DNA of 64,000 bases, taken from the NCBI RefSeq assembly GCF_900112225.1, contig NZ_FOLD01000010.1, positions 1 through 64,000 of the forward strand, written 5' to 3'. The stretch comes from Massilia yuzhufengensis. Its GTDB lineage: Bacteria; Pseudomonadota; Gammaproteobacteria; Burkholderiales; Burkholderiaceae_D. Within the stretch, counting starts at the first letter, position 1. Every line of letters begins with the position of its first letter. The position numbers were made by a program, and so were the translations under genes. Below are positions 1-8,302 of this stretch, piece after piece. Under the pieces are notes generated by a model. It did no database searches, was not told the DNA's origin, and saw only the letters and a list, made by a program, of their open reading frames with translations.

Positions 1-7
1 CGGCGTT

Positions 8-32
8 TGTCAACGTAGTTGTCGCGTCATCT
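8..32 (+). repeat. IS3-family terminal inverted repeat (orfB side)
   Basis: This 25-base end shares the core TAGTTGTCGCGTCA with the opposite end at 1629-1653, with mismatches clustered at repeat positions 6-8 and 23. Confidence 0.8.
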
Positions 33-1069
33 CAAGCTGCGCGTTTTAATGCTTCTGGCCGAATCCGTTCCGGATTCAACCAGACCTGATCGTCCAGTTT
101 CCAGTTCCTGATGCCCCGCGACCAGCGCTGTGGATGGCGGTTTCGAGCATCGTCATAAACCTGCTCCCGGCGTTTCAGGATGGCCGTGTCCTGGCCTGCA
201 TGACGCTGTGCCGGCGTCACGAACTTCAAGCCGCTGTGTTTGTGCTCCTTGTTGTACCAGCGCACGAATTTCTGCGTCCATGCCTGCGCATGTTCCAGGC
301 TTCCGAATGGTTTGTTCGGGTAGTCCGGGCGGTATTTGCAGGTCCTGAACAACGATTCTGCATAGGCGTTGTCGTTGCTCACGCGTGGCCTGCTGAACGA
401 TGGCGCCACACCCAACTGCTCCAGCGTGGCCAACATGGTCGCGCCTTTCATGGCGCTGCCATTGTCCGAATGGAGCACTAGGGGCCGGCCGGCCACGCCC
501 TCTGCCAGACTGGTTCGGCGCATCAGCCGTGACGCCAGTTCCGCCGATTCCGCCACGTGCACCTCATGGCCGACGATCTTGCGGCTGAAGACGTCAAGCA
601 CCATGTACCAGTAGTAGAACTGGCCTTTTACGGCGGCCGGCATCCACGTGATGTCCCAGCTCCACACCTGGTTCGGGCCGGTGGCGCAGTGGCTCGTGAG
701 CACGCGTTCGGAAGGCTTCTTCGCCCGACCTCGGTGATGCTGTTGCGATGCCGCTCTCAGAACCCGGTAAAAGCTCGACTCCGAGGCCATGTACACACCC
801 CGATCGGCCAGCGCCGGTACGATCTGGCTCGGTGGCAGGCTGGCGAATTCCTCGCTGTTGGCAACGGCCAGGATCTCGGCTCGCTCGTCCTCGCTCAGCT
901 TGTTGGCCGGTACTGGACGCACACTGGTGGGACGGCTATCGGCGGCCACGGCATCGTCGCCCTCACGCACCCAGCGCTGGAACGTACGCAGGGTAATGCC
1001 CAGCTCGATACAGGCCGGTGCAAGACGGCTACCCGCTGCCTGTGCCTCACGGATCAACTCGACACACAA
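32..1069 (-). CDS. IS3-family transposase OrfB (rve/DDE integrase domain)
   Basis: The 345-residue product has an N-terminal helix-turn-helix segment (ITLRTFQRWVRE, about residues 24-36) followed by an RNase H-fold integrase core. Visible catalytic blocks are WDITWMP (first Asp), HSDNGSAMKG (second Asp) and the DNAYAESLFRTCKY region with the final Glu. The apparent start at 1069 is a TTG. The frame stays open upstream as far as the A7 run at 1126-1132 and lies in the -1 phase relative to orfA, so the natural product is probably an OrfAB fusion made by programmed frameshifting. No internal stop or frameshift is seen. Confidence 0.92.
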   Translation of the reverse strand: MCVELIREAQAAGSRLAPACIELGITLRTFQRWVREGDDAVAADSRPTSVRPVPANKLSEDERAEILAVANSEEFASLPPSQIVPALADRGVYMASESSFYRVLRAASQQHHRGRAKKPSERVLTSHCATGPNQVWSWDITWMPAAVKGQFYYWYMVLDVFSRKIVGHEVHVAESAELASRLMRRTSLAEGVAGRPLVLHSDNGSAMKGATMLATLEQLGVAPSFSRPRVSNDNAYAESLFRTCKYRPDYPNKPFGSLEHAQAWTQKFVRWYNKEHKHSGLKFVTPAQRHAGQDTAILKRREQVYDDARNRHPQRWSRGIRNWKLDDQVWLNPERIRPEALKRAA

Positions 1070-1089
1070 CAGGCGATCTGGGACGCTGA

Positions 1090-1587
1090 TCAGTCTTCCT
1101 CTTTGTCCCCCCAGATCGCCTGGGCTTTTTTTCGCAAGATCAGCAGCGCCGCCGCCTCGGCCAGCGCCTTCTCCTTACGCTGCAAATCCTTCTCCAGTTG
1201 CCGGATGCGCTTCTTGTCCTCCTTCGACTGCACCTGCTGGCCCCGCGTCCGCTGCGTCGTGCCCGCATTTGCGGCCATGCAGGCGGCGCGCCACGTGGCG
1301 ATCTGCTCGGTGAACAGGCCCTTGCGCCGGCAATACTCGGCCAGTTCGCTGGCGTTCAGCGCGGCCGTCTCCAACACCACGGCAAACTTGTCCTCCGAGG
1401 TCCATTGCTCAGCATTTTTCGCACTACCCGGCACCGCTGTTCCTTGATTACGAAGTTGACGGCGCCAAGTATAAAGGGTCTGCTCGGTGATCCCGCTCTC
1501 GCGGGCCAGCTCCGACACCAGCCTGTTCTGGGGCGGCATCATCTGCCGTAGTAGCGCTTCTTTCCGTTCTGCTGAATACTGCTTCAC
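1090..1587 (-). CDS. IS3-family transposase OrfA (HTH)
   Basis: The 165-residue protein starts MKQYSAERKEALLRQMM and has a helix-turn-helix (SELARESGITEQTLYTWRRQ, about residues 25-44) that binds the inverted repeats. The C-terminal third (about residues 120-155) is rich in charged residues and Leu and looks like the leucine-zipper multimerisation region of IS3 OrfA proteins. It is longer than the usual ~90-100 residue OrfA, as in IS3 relatives with two HTH segments. The slippery site falls about 12 codons before its stop. The start is the ATG at 1587, just inside the right inverted repeat. Confidence 0.9.
   Translation of the reverse strand: MKQYSAERKEALLRQMMPPQNRLVSELARESGITEQTLYTWRRQLRNQGTAVPGSAKNAEQWTSEDKFAVVLETAALNASELAEYCRRKGLFTEQIATWRAACMAANAGTTQRTRGQQVQSKEDKKRIRQLEKDLQRKEKALAEAAALLILRKKAQAIWGDKEED
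1126..1132 (-). other. Programmed -1 frameshift slippery site
   Basis: The coding strand reads GCGAAAAAAAGCC here, an A7 slippery heptamer near the orfA 3' end. Stepping back one base moves the ribosome from the orfA frame into the orfB frame, which has no stop codon between this point and 1069. This matches the mechanism established for IS3-family elements; use of this particular site is inferred. Confidence 0.75.
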
Positions 1588-1628
1588 GCAATCTCTCTTG
1601 CCCGTCCCCGGTATGGTTTTACTTCATC

Positions 1629-1653
1629 AGGTGACGCGACAACTATTCTGACA
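1629..1653 (-). repeat. IS3-family terminal inverted repeat (orfA side)
   Basis: Reverse complement of the end at 8-32, with four mismatches. It lies about 40 bases upstream of the orfA start and probably overlaps the transposase promoter. Confidence 0.8.
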
Positions 1654-1709
1654 CCGGGGGCCTGATACATGTGAACTTGCTGATACGAGCTGGTCCCCAG
1701 GCCGTGCGC

Positions 1710-2765
1710 TCATTCATTCGTGCGGTCTAGTTCATGCACCATGAGGCTTTGATGGCCCTTGACCTCGTCCATCCATTTCGCGTGCTGAATGGCATGGATC
1801 GCGTCGCTGTATCCTTGGCCCCAGCGCCAGTCGATTGAGCCGATGGAGAAATTGATGTCTTTGGCCGCCATCTGCCAGTCCTTGCCGGGATAAATTAGGC
1901 GCACCATGTGCATGGTGGTTTACGGTACAAGCAACGGCAACACCGCAGCGCTGATGTCGCGCTGCGATGAAGGAGGCAGCATTTGGTAGACCCGCTGTAG
2001 CATGCACTTCAGATCATGTGTGCGCCGATACGCGTTTATATGGCGCGTGGACCGGTAAGAGAACATGATGTTTTTTTCCGTGTGTTGACTTCATCAAGTG
2101 TGTTCGGCTCCGCTCCTTGAGCGCGCCAGAGGTCAACCATGAAACATAAGGTATCGACAGGAGGCTGGTCATTCAGGATGCTTTCGAGCGGCGTGTTCGA
2201 GTAGAGCCCGCCGTCCCAGTAAAGCTGGCCATTGATGCGAATTGGCGGAAATGTCGGCGGCAAGGCGCCGCTGGCAAGGATATGATCGACACGTATCGCG
2301 CGTGGCGTTGGCCTGATTCAGGTGATCGAAATCGACGAAACGCTCGAGCGTGGCAGCCAGGGCGGAGGTCTCATAGAAACTCGCTTGCTCAGACGCTACA
2401 GGGAAACCTGCGCGAAAGGGGCTCAAAAGCCGCGGAGAAAAAAAGCCCGAAACGCCCTGCATCGTGATGCCAACAGTGGACATGCGAGCATGAAGTTGGC
2501 GAGCGGCATCACTCATGCGTACCATCTCCACGCCCTCCGCCTGTGACAAGGGGCGCCAGAACTGCCTAAGTCGTTCCAGCCGCCGTGACGGCGCATTGCC
2601 AGCGATGAGGGCGCCCTTGATGGCGCCGATGGACGTACCGACAATCCAGTCGGGACAAAATCCGTTTTCATCGAGTGCCTTTTACACACCCGCCTGATAT
2701 GCTCCCATCGCGCCCCCACCTTGCAACACGAGCGCAATACAATACTTCAAGTGCTTGGAGCTTGC
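1710..2765 (-). pseudogene. Decayed patatin-like phospholipase (DUF3734 type)
   Basis: Pieces of a patatin-like lipid acyl hydrolase lie in order on the minus strand. They are the oxyanion-hole segment LVLQGGGAMGAYQAGV near 2690-2735, the GTSIG nucleophile motif near 2640, a long middle segment at about 2270-2640, the DGG catalytic Asp motif in LYWDGGLYSNTPL near 2210-2235, and the C-terminal DINFSIGSIDWRWGQGY block near 1800-1860. An in-frame TAA at 2684-2682 splits the first segment from the rest, and at least two frameshifts follow (one around 2270-2310, one at a 7-base homopolymer near 2070). The gene cannot make a full product. The 5' end is uncertain. Decay here agrees with the poorly coding DNA that follows. 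Confidence 0.88.
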
Positions 2766-3177
2766 CGTAAGTGCACGCCGTGGAATCAAAGCAAATTGGA
2801 TGCAGTGAGGATATTGAAATTCTTACCGGAAGTGCGAATCTAGCCTTCAATATAAGCAGAATAAAGAATCATCGGGACGATGGACGCGATAGAAAGCCCA
2901 CAAAAAGCCATCAAGAAGATCACTACTTCAAATCATGGGATAGCGACTCTTCCGTACCTCGCTACATGAGGCACATGATCGCATAAGATTGCGTGTATAG
3001 TGACCGTGTGCTGTAAAATCCTAGCTGAAAAATCATAATACGGCCGTCGCCTGGCGCGGGACGCATGAACTGACACACTCTAAGTCTCGCGTTTCATTGA
3101 TGAAATGCTACGAGTTAGGCGCAGGGCTAAAACTCACCGAGTTACTTAGCTGAATAAGCAAATCCTAGGGGGAAATG
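2766..3177. other. Non-coding stretch, AT-rich
   Basis: I see no recognisable gene. The stretch is AT-rich with short frames lacking ribosome binding sites. It holds the leader of the P-II-like gene, including the purine-rich AGGGGG at 3167-3172. Confidence 0.5.
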
Positions 3178-3516
3178 ATGAAACAAATTGTCGGCATCAT
3201 TAAACCGTTTCGCTTGGAAGCTGTAGAGCAGGCCCTTCATGCAATTGACCATTTCCCAGGGTTCACGTTGTTGAACGGAAAAGGAAACGGACGCGGCAGC
3301 GGTATTCATCATGCGTATGCCCCGACAGAATGGGCCCCTGCCCGCGATTGCAACCTTTTAATAATATATTGCAATGATACTCAAGCAGATGAGATTGTCG
3401 AAACGATCAAAAAAGCTGCTTATACTGGTAACCCGTCGGACGGCGTCATTGCTGTATGCAACGTCGAAACAATATTCCGCATCCGCACAGGTGAACAGAA
3501 CGATGATGCTGTGTAG
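3178..3516 (+). CDS. P-II-like signalling protein (divergent, metal-associated type)
   Basis: The protein of about 112 residues has the P-II ferredoxin-like fold pattern. It begins KQIVGIIKPFRLEAVEQAL like GlnB/GlnK and has a middle region GKGNGRGSGIHHAYAPTEW where the T-loop would be. It lacks the uridylylated T-loop Tyr and the usual RGAEY segment. This resembles the P-II 'new group', whose genes are known to sit beside heavy-metal RND pumps, so sensing linked to metal export is an inference. It stands alone, about 1.2 kb from dgkA, and no pump overlaps it. Two ATGs occur at 3175 and 3178; I prefer 3178 because it is 5 bases after AGGGGG. Confidence 0.75.
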   Translation: MKQIVGIIKPFRLEAVEQALHAIDHFPGFTLLNGKGNGRGSGIHHAYAPTEWAPARDCNLLIIYCNDTQADEIVETIKKAAYTGNPSDGVIAVCNVETIFRIRTGEQNDDAV

Positions 3517-4700
3517 AAATAGTTGCGTAGACAACGGTCCGGGAAATTTTCTGTTCTAATGCGCACGCTACAGTATATGTTGACTTACGGCATCTAAGCT
3601 CTGCCTTTTTTAGGACAGCTCAGGGTCGGATTGAGCTGTCGTCATATGCTCCAAAATGGGCTGTTAGCAAATTCCTGAATTTGCCCTACTATCTCAAACA
3701 GGCGGTCAGCGAGGCCGTGATAAGGACTGTCTCAGTGTAACGCTCGACGTAGGCAGTCCGGTGCGGCCGGGTCGGGCTAGATTAACTCTGTGCGGACGCC
3801 GCGCAGCGCACACGGCGCATGAAGTTCACGACAGCTCTCACTGATTTTGATCAGGACTAGCAGCCGCGGGTTCACGCACGAGCCGATGGCGCAGGTTAAT
3901 CCTCAGAGTTCAGCTCGAGCATGCAGTAGATTCTATCGATAAGCTTGGGATTTATTGGAGCTCTTTACGTGGGTCCGTACAGGAAAAAAGGTCGAAAGCC
4001 AAAAGTTGCACTGCTTACTCATTAGAGGTACCAGCTAGTCAGCAATGAAGGCGTCCCGCGGCTAACTCAGCATTGTCGTTAGAACGTTTGACTGATGCCA
4101 ACGCTCCGCGCCAGCCTGACTGCGGCTGACAGCTCTGTCGCAGCCTACTGTGCCACTGCCAGTCAGAACGATGGCTCCACCATCTTTTTAGAGCGGCTTC
4201 GCGACGATTTTAATGCCATAGTCGTTGCGATTTCGGTGATAACGGCGAGCCAGGCTTTGCCGGCTGGGTTTAATCGGACTTGCATTACATCTCGCAAGCG
4301 AGCTAGATCGCACTTACCAGTCCCAACTGTGCAGTGTTTCACTACTGAATGCTGAGTTTGAGCTAAGTGTGAATCTTGTGTTCGCGAAATATTGGCCAGC
4401 TTAATCTCACGCGCTCTGATAAAATGCTTCATCGGTGTCCCTTCGGTACGGTTATCGCCTCTCTTATATAGTTATGGAGCGCTCACTTCTTGAGCTAGAC
4501 GCTGCGGCTGACCTAGATCGAATGCGCAATCGCAAGTTGCTTTACTGTCGCCTGGCATCGGAAAGCGCATGGTCAGCAAGCGGTTTTATGCCGTCTTGGC
4601 GATGAAAATGCTGAAACATATGACAGAAACTTCCGAACCCAGCTTATAAAATTGGTTCGGCTATCACTAAATAGTCAACTTTTCTACAAGGAAGTCAAGT
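3517..4700. other. Non-coding stretch of about 1.2 kb
   Basis: No convincing gene. Frames at 4095-4355 (+) and 4163-4432 (-) overlap one another, have no good ribosome binding site and resemble nothing I know. A perfect 9-bp hairpin lies at 3614-3640. The stretch looks like decayed DNA rather than a regulatory region. Confidence 0.5.
3614..3640. repeat. Perfect 9-bp stem-loop downstream of the P-II-like gene
   Basis: GACAGCTCA and TGAGCTGTC pair perfectly around a 9-base loop. The T-run lies before the stem rather than after it, so this is not a typical intrinsic terminator for the upstream gene. Confidence 0.6.
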
Positions 4701-5099
4701 ATGCTTCAGAACGAGCATCAGATAAGTGAATTCAAGAGTACAAGTGGACTGAATCGCATTTTTGCGGCATCACGTTATTCTATCCAAGGGCTCCAGCTCG
4801 CATGGAAAACAGAGCATGCATTTCGACAAGAATTATTGGTATCAATACCAGCTATTCTCGTAGCTGTACTACTTCCGATCTCCCGCCTGGAAAGGCTAGT
4901 GTTGATAATGGTCGTCGCGCTGGTGCTGATTGTCGAACTCCTCAACTCAGCCGTCGAAGCAGCGGTCGATCGAATCTCTTTCGAACGGCATCCGCTGTCA
5001 AAAAACGCGAAAGACTTCGGAAGTGCAGCAGTATTTTTGACTGTGATACTTGCAATAGTTACATGGGTCGTTATTGTGCTGCCAGTTTTCATGAGATAG
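4701..5099 (+). CDS. dgkA: Diacylglycerol kinase
   Basis: The 132-residue integral membrane enzyme phosphorylates diacylglycerol to phosphatidic acid with ATP at the inner membrane. The family signature is clear: AFRQE near residue 41, then ELLNSAVEAAVDRI near 79-92 and LSKNAKDFGSAAV near 98-110. Three hydrophobic segments fit the usual three-helix DgkA subunit. It has an extra N-terminal tail of about 15 residues. The start ATG at 4701 follows AAGGA at 4689-4693. DgkA recycles the diacylglycerol released when phosphoethanolamine or phosphoglycerol is taken from phospholipids, which fits the eptA and LtaS-like genes nearby. It is isolated on the plus strand between long empty stretches. Confidence 0.93.
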   Translation: MLQNEHQISEFKSTSGLNRIFAASRYSIQGLQLAWKTEHAFRQELLVSIPAILVAVLLPISRLERLVLIMVVALVLIVELLNSAVEAAVDRISFERHPLSKNAKDFGSAAVFLTVILAIVTWVVIVLPVFMR

Positions 5100-6113
5100 A
5101 CGTTAGCCAGTTAATCAAGGCTTTTGGCTACGGAACCCACCTTGGTTGGTGCTGTTTGGTATCCGGGACTGTGTCAATATCGATTCCGATGGGAATTGGT
5201 GCAAATGTAACGACGATATTCAAACTTTTCCTCTGCCTATAGAATGGCATCGCGTGCCAAATTATCACTACGGGCTTGGTTGTGAAGGGTAGTGCATGAG
5301 GTCACTATCTTCGACGCCGCCAAAACTCCTGCGTTATTCTTTGTACGACAACGATGATTCCAACAGCTCGAGCGGACCTCTACCTGATATGGAGTTCCAT
5401 CAAAGGTCCTTCTTTGTAAACAGATGCAATGCACATCAGCTCGAAGCCGTCATAGCGGCATCAATGCGATGTTGTCGTTTTAATGTCAGCACTTTAGACA
5501 CGCTCGTGTGCCCTGCATTTTTTAATTGAGTTTACTGGCGGGGTTGAGTTAGAAGTTTCCAAATCACGCATGTCTTAGCTGCTGGTACTGCGTGCGAAGT
5601 AGTGCGGCTCCTAGTGGCCTAATCATGTGAACTATTTCACGCCGACACCTAAACACGATGGTCAACAAGTCGGAACTTGGAACTGTGAGTATGAAGGCTT
5701 TTATACAAACATGCTTTTAGAGACAATATGCTCGCGATCATATGGCCAAAGACTCGTTCTATTTTATAACTTTCCTAAGATAATTTTTCAGTACATAACA
5801 GTGTCGTTTTGCAGAGTCAAGGGAGACTTGCCTTGCCTTGACTATCATCACATCAATCTGCGTGACTCGAGCACAGCAATGGCGGGGCGCGGGCGCCAGC
5901 CGATTCGATTACTTCCATTTTCATTCCGACTACTACAGGTCAGTGGGCTATGCGCTTCAGGTAACATCACGACTGCTCACTAGGGGCGCTCGGCGGAATC
6001 TTTTCAAATAGAAATTGGCGCTCGCAGCTTAAGCTCTGCTTTTAGCGTGCTATAAGGATGAGGGAATTTCCCCTTTGGAATCGCCATCTCGGCTCGAGAA
6101 ATCCTGCACGCCG
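5100..6113. other. Non-coding stretch of about 1 kb
   Basis: No supported gene. A 118-codon frame at 5627-5983 (+) lacks a recognisable domain, signal peptide or ribosome binding site. The base composition is AT-richer than the metal operons further right. Confidence 0.5.
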
Positions 6114-7814
6114 CTATTGACGGCAGCGAAGTAGCATATCTTGGCTTCGTGAATAAACGAGATTCCTCACTTTCATCATTCCTAGAATTGTATGATAAAT
6201 GTTATCGTGACTGAGCGGTTGGTTCTGCATGCCGCGCATGCATGCAGAAGATAACAGCGATCGTTGTTGAAATCCTGATGAAAGCCATAATATCATCGGC
6301 ACGTGCTTCTGATCCTTAGGTGCGAACCGATAGGGAGCACCGTGCAGGTATATACCTCTTTCGCCGAGCGATTCGCCGTGATCGGATATATAGAGCAGTG
6401 CGGTGTCATACTGCTCCGATAGATTTTCCAGCATGCTAATTGTCCGATCGAGGACATAGTCCGTATAGACAATCGTATTGTCATAGGTGTTGTGAATCTC
6501 CTCTTTTGTGCACTTGCTGAGGTCATTCGTACGGCAAGTTGGCGCAAATCGCTCGAACTGTGAAGGGTAGCGCCGCCAGTATGCTGGCCCATGGCTGCCA
6601 ATTTGATGCAAAACCCTTAGCTGATCCTTTTTATTCGCTGAAATAGATTCACGCAGATTGCTTAAAAGAATCTCGTCGTAACAATAATCTTGCTCGCATA
6701 ATGCTGAGTCTGTTTCGGGCTTGAATTGGACGTTCGGTACTCGTTCGCAAATTCCCTTGCATCCAGTGTTATTGTCTCGCCACTCCACCATAACACCTGC
6801 TTTGTTCAATGTGTCAAGAAGGTTGGTACGTTCAACGGAGGCCCCAACGTCGAAATCTTTGCGTCCGAGCCCCGAGAAAATGCACGGCAAGGATATCGCC
6901 GTAGATGTACCACAGCTGCTCACATTACTGAACCTGTATAATTCTTCTCGTTTCCCAAGGAGCGGCGTCGTAGCGTCTTTATGCCCTAAAAACTGGAAGT
7001 TCGTTGCTCGCGCAGTTTCACCAACGACGAGTACAACCAATAAAGGCTTATTCTCAGCTACAGAACTGGAGCGAGTGATTACTCCGTCAACATCTATGAG
7101 CGGCTTTTTCGACAAACTTGTTTCATGGTGTATATAACGCCATGTGGCGTGGAACGCATTGCCGGGATTAATCAGATAACGAAGCGGTTTGTGGGTACGC
7201 AAGAATGTAGCGAATTGCCCTGAATACGGCATGATTCCGACTGCTACGATGATTGCGCCCAGAAATATTCCGGCAAATCTTTGTGCGAGAAAGCGTTTTG
7301 TCGAGACTTCAGCTAAACGAACTCGTGTTAACAGCCAAACCGGTGCCGCACCTAAGAGCAGTAAATATATAATGAATCTCGGACTTAACAACCCCATTGC
7401 TTCGGTGAGATCAGTTTGCGCGACGTTGCGTACCATGTCGCGATCTATCTGGATTTTATAGGTATCCGCGAAAAAAGCACATATCGCTCCTGCAATAATT
7501 AATGCGCAGGTGGTGGCACGCATTATCGTACGACTTGGGACGATAAGCAAAACTGCCGCATGGAGCCAGATAAGCAACATCAGAATTGCGATGGCAAAAC
7601 CGGCATCCGCCGCACTTTCAACCGGCATTACTTCCAAAAAGCTGTCCCAGAAGCGCCAGTTGTATATCGTTACAAAGCCCGAGCCTGCAACGAGAGCAAA
7701 CGTCAGGTCAGGGTTGCGCCCCGAAATGTCTTGTACACGCGCCAAGATGGGTTCAAAAAAGTGCAAGAATCTTTGGATGATCCCAGCGTTTCGCCGTGGT
7801 AGGTTCGTTTTCAT
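6114..7814 (-). CDS. eptA: Lipid A phosphoethanolamine transferase (EptA/MCR family)
   Basis: The 566-residue inner-membrane enzyme transfers phosphoethanolamine from phosphatidylethanolamine to lipid A, lowering surface negative charge. This is the known basis of reduced polymyxin binding in the family. About five N-terminal membrane segments (residues ~38-195) precede a periplasmic sulfatase-fold domain. The zinc/nucleophile motifs are present: VVGETARA (Glu266), SSCGTSTAISLPC (Thr303/Thr305, the phosphorylated Thr), SHGPAYWRRYP and SDHGESLGERGIYLHGAPY. Paired Cys segments (CKGICERV; CEQDYCYDE) match the disulfides of the catalytic domain. The gene looks intact, with stop at 6114. It lies on the same strand as the czc operon but about 500 bases beyond the LtaS-like gene. 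Confidence 0.93.
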   Translation of the reverse strand: MKTNLPRRNAGIIQRFLHFFEPILARVQDISGRNPDLTFALVAGSGFVTIYNWRFWDSFLEVMPVESAADAGFAIAILMLLIWLHAAVLLIVPSRTIMRATTCALIIAGAICAFFADTYKIQIDRDMVRNVAQTDLTEAMGLLSPRFIIYLLLLGAAPVWLLTRVRLAEVSTKRFLAQRFAGIFLGAIIVAVGIMPYSGQFATFLRTHKPLRYLINPGNAFHATWRYIHHETSLSKKPLIDVDGVITRSSSVAENKPLLVVLVVGETARATNFQFLGHKDATTPLLGKREELYRFSNVSSCGTSTAISLPCIFSGLGRKDFDVGASVERTNLLDTLNKAGVMVEWRDNNTGCKGICERVPNVQFKPETDSALCEQDYCYDEILLSNLRESISANKKDQLRVLHQIGSHGPAYWRRYPSQFERFAPTCRTNDLSKCTKEEIHNTYDNTIVYTDYVLDRTISMLENLSEQYDTALLYISDHGESLGERGIYLHGAPYRFAPKDQKHVPMILWLSSGFQQRSLLSSACMRGMQNQPLSHDNIYHTILGMMKVRNLVYSRSQDMLLRCRQ

Positions 7815-8302
7815 TCCGTTTTTAAACCTGAATTGATTTCTGATCCCAAGAGACAGCAGCAGTCTAGGAAGCTGGTGCTACTCTCAGATGGATGATGTAT
7901 CAAGTATGTATGAGATTGCGTCTGGAAATTTCCAATCATTAAGCGGCGATAAGAATTGCTCAACTCGATCGATTGAAAAATAAATTAATCCATTATGTCC
8001 AGTACGCGATATGCACGTTGTCGGGCTCCGGCGTTAAGACAAGTGTCGGCTGTTCGATACAATGGTGATCCCGAACTGCATTGCTGCGAGGACGCATATC
8101 CCGTCGGCACCTGCAGGGCGGGCAGTACAGACAATTACGCTGCTACCGCTGGCATTGATTGCGAACCGAACGCGGGAAGCCTGCACTACACTCGACAATG
8201 CTGGTGATTGCACGCATGTACCCATTGTCATTGTCATTGTCATCGTCAAGACAGCTGGTGTGGATACCGGCGCATATTCTTATCGCGCACATCACGCGTG
8301 CA
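7815..8302. other. Intergenic stretch with a hexanucleotide repeat
   Basis: No gene is supported between eptA and the LtaS-like gene. The promoter of eptA should lie in the lower part. A short tandem repeat sits at 8223-8246. Confidence 0.5.
8223..8246. repeat. Hexanucleotide tandem repeat (CATTGT)3 plus CATCGT
   Basis: Three exact CATTGT units are followed by one variant. The array is outside any gene I can support. It could vary in length by slippage, but it is short. Confidence 0.8.

Larger units (their letters stand above)
8..1653 (-). mobile_element. IS3-family insertion sequence, apparently complete
   Basis: The element carries two transposase frames (orfA at 1090-1587 and orfB at 32-1069, both minus) between imperfect terminal inverted repeats at 8-32 and 1629-1653. 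The repeats match at about 21 of 25 positions and begin with TGTCA, as IS3-family ends do. A run of seven A on the coding strand near the end of orfA gives the -1 frameshift site used by this family to make the OrfAB transposase. I see no direct target duplication flanking the ends (GTT before, CCG after), so the element may have recombined after insertion, or the true ends differ by a few bases. Both frames look undamaged. Confidence 0.9.

Noticed and set aside
3910..4035. Cluster of six-base restriction-type sites (CTCGAG, GCATGC, ATCGAT, AAGCTT, GAGCTC, GGTACC) resembling a cloning polylinker
   Set aside because: The order and spacing do not match a vector polylinker I know, and the surrounding DNA shows no vector sequence; chance clustering is more likely.
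4095..4432. Overlapping short frames on both strands
   Set aside because: They exclude one another, and neither has start signals or similarity to known proteins.
5627..5983. 118-codon plus-strand frame in the AT-rich corridor
   Set aside because: No domain, signal peptide or ribosome binding site, and the residue mix is unlike a folded protein.
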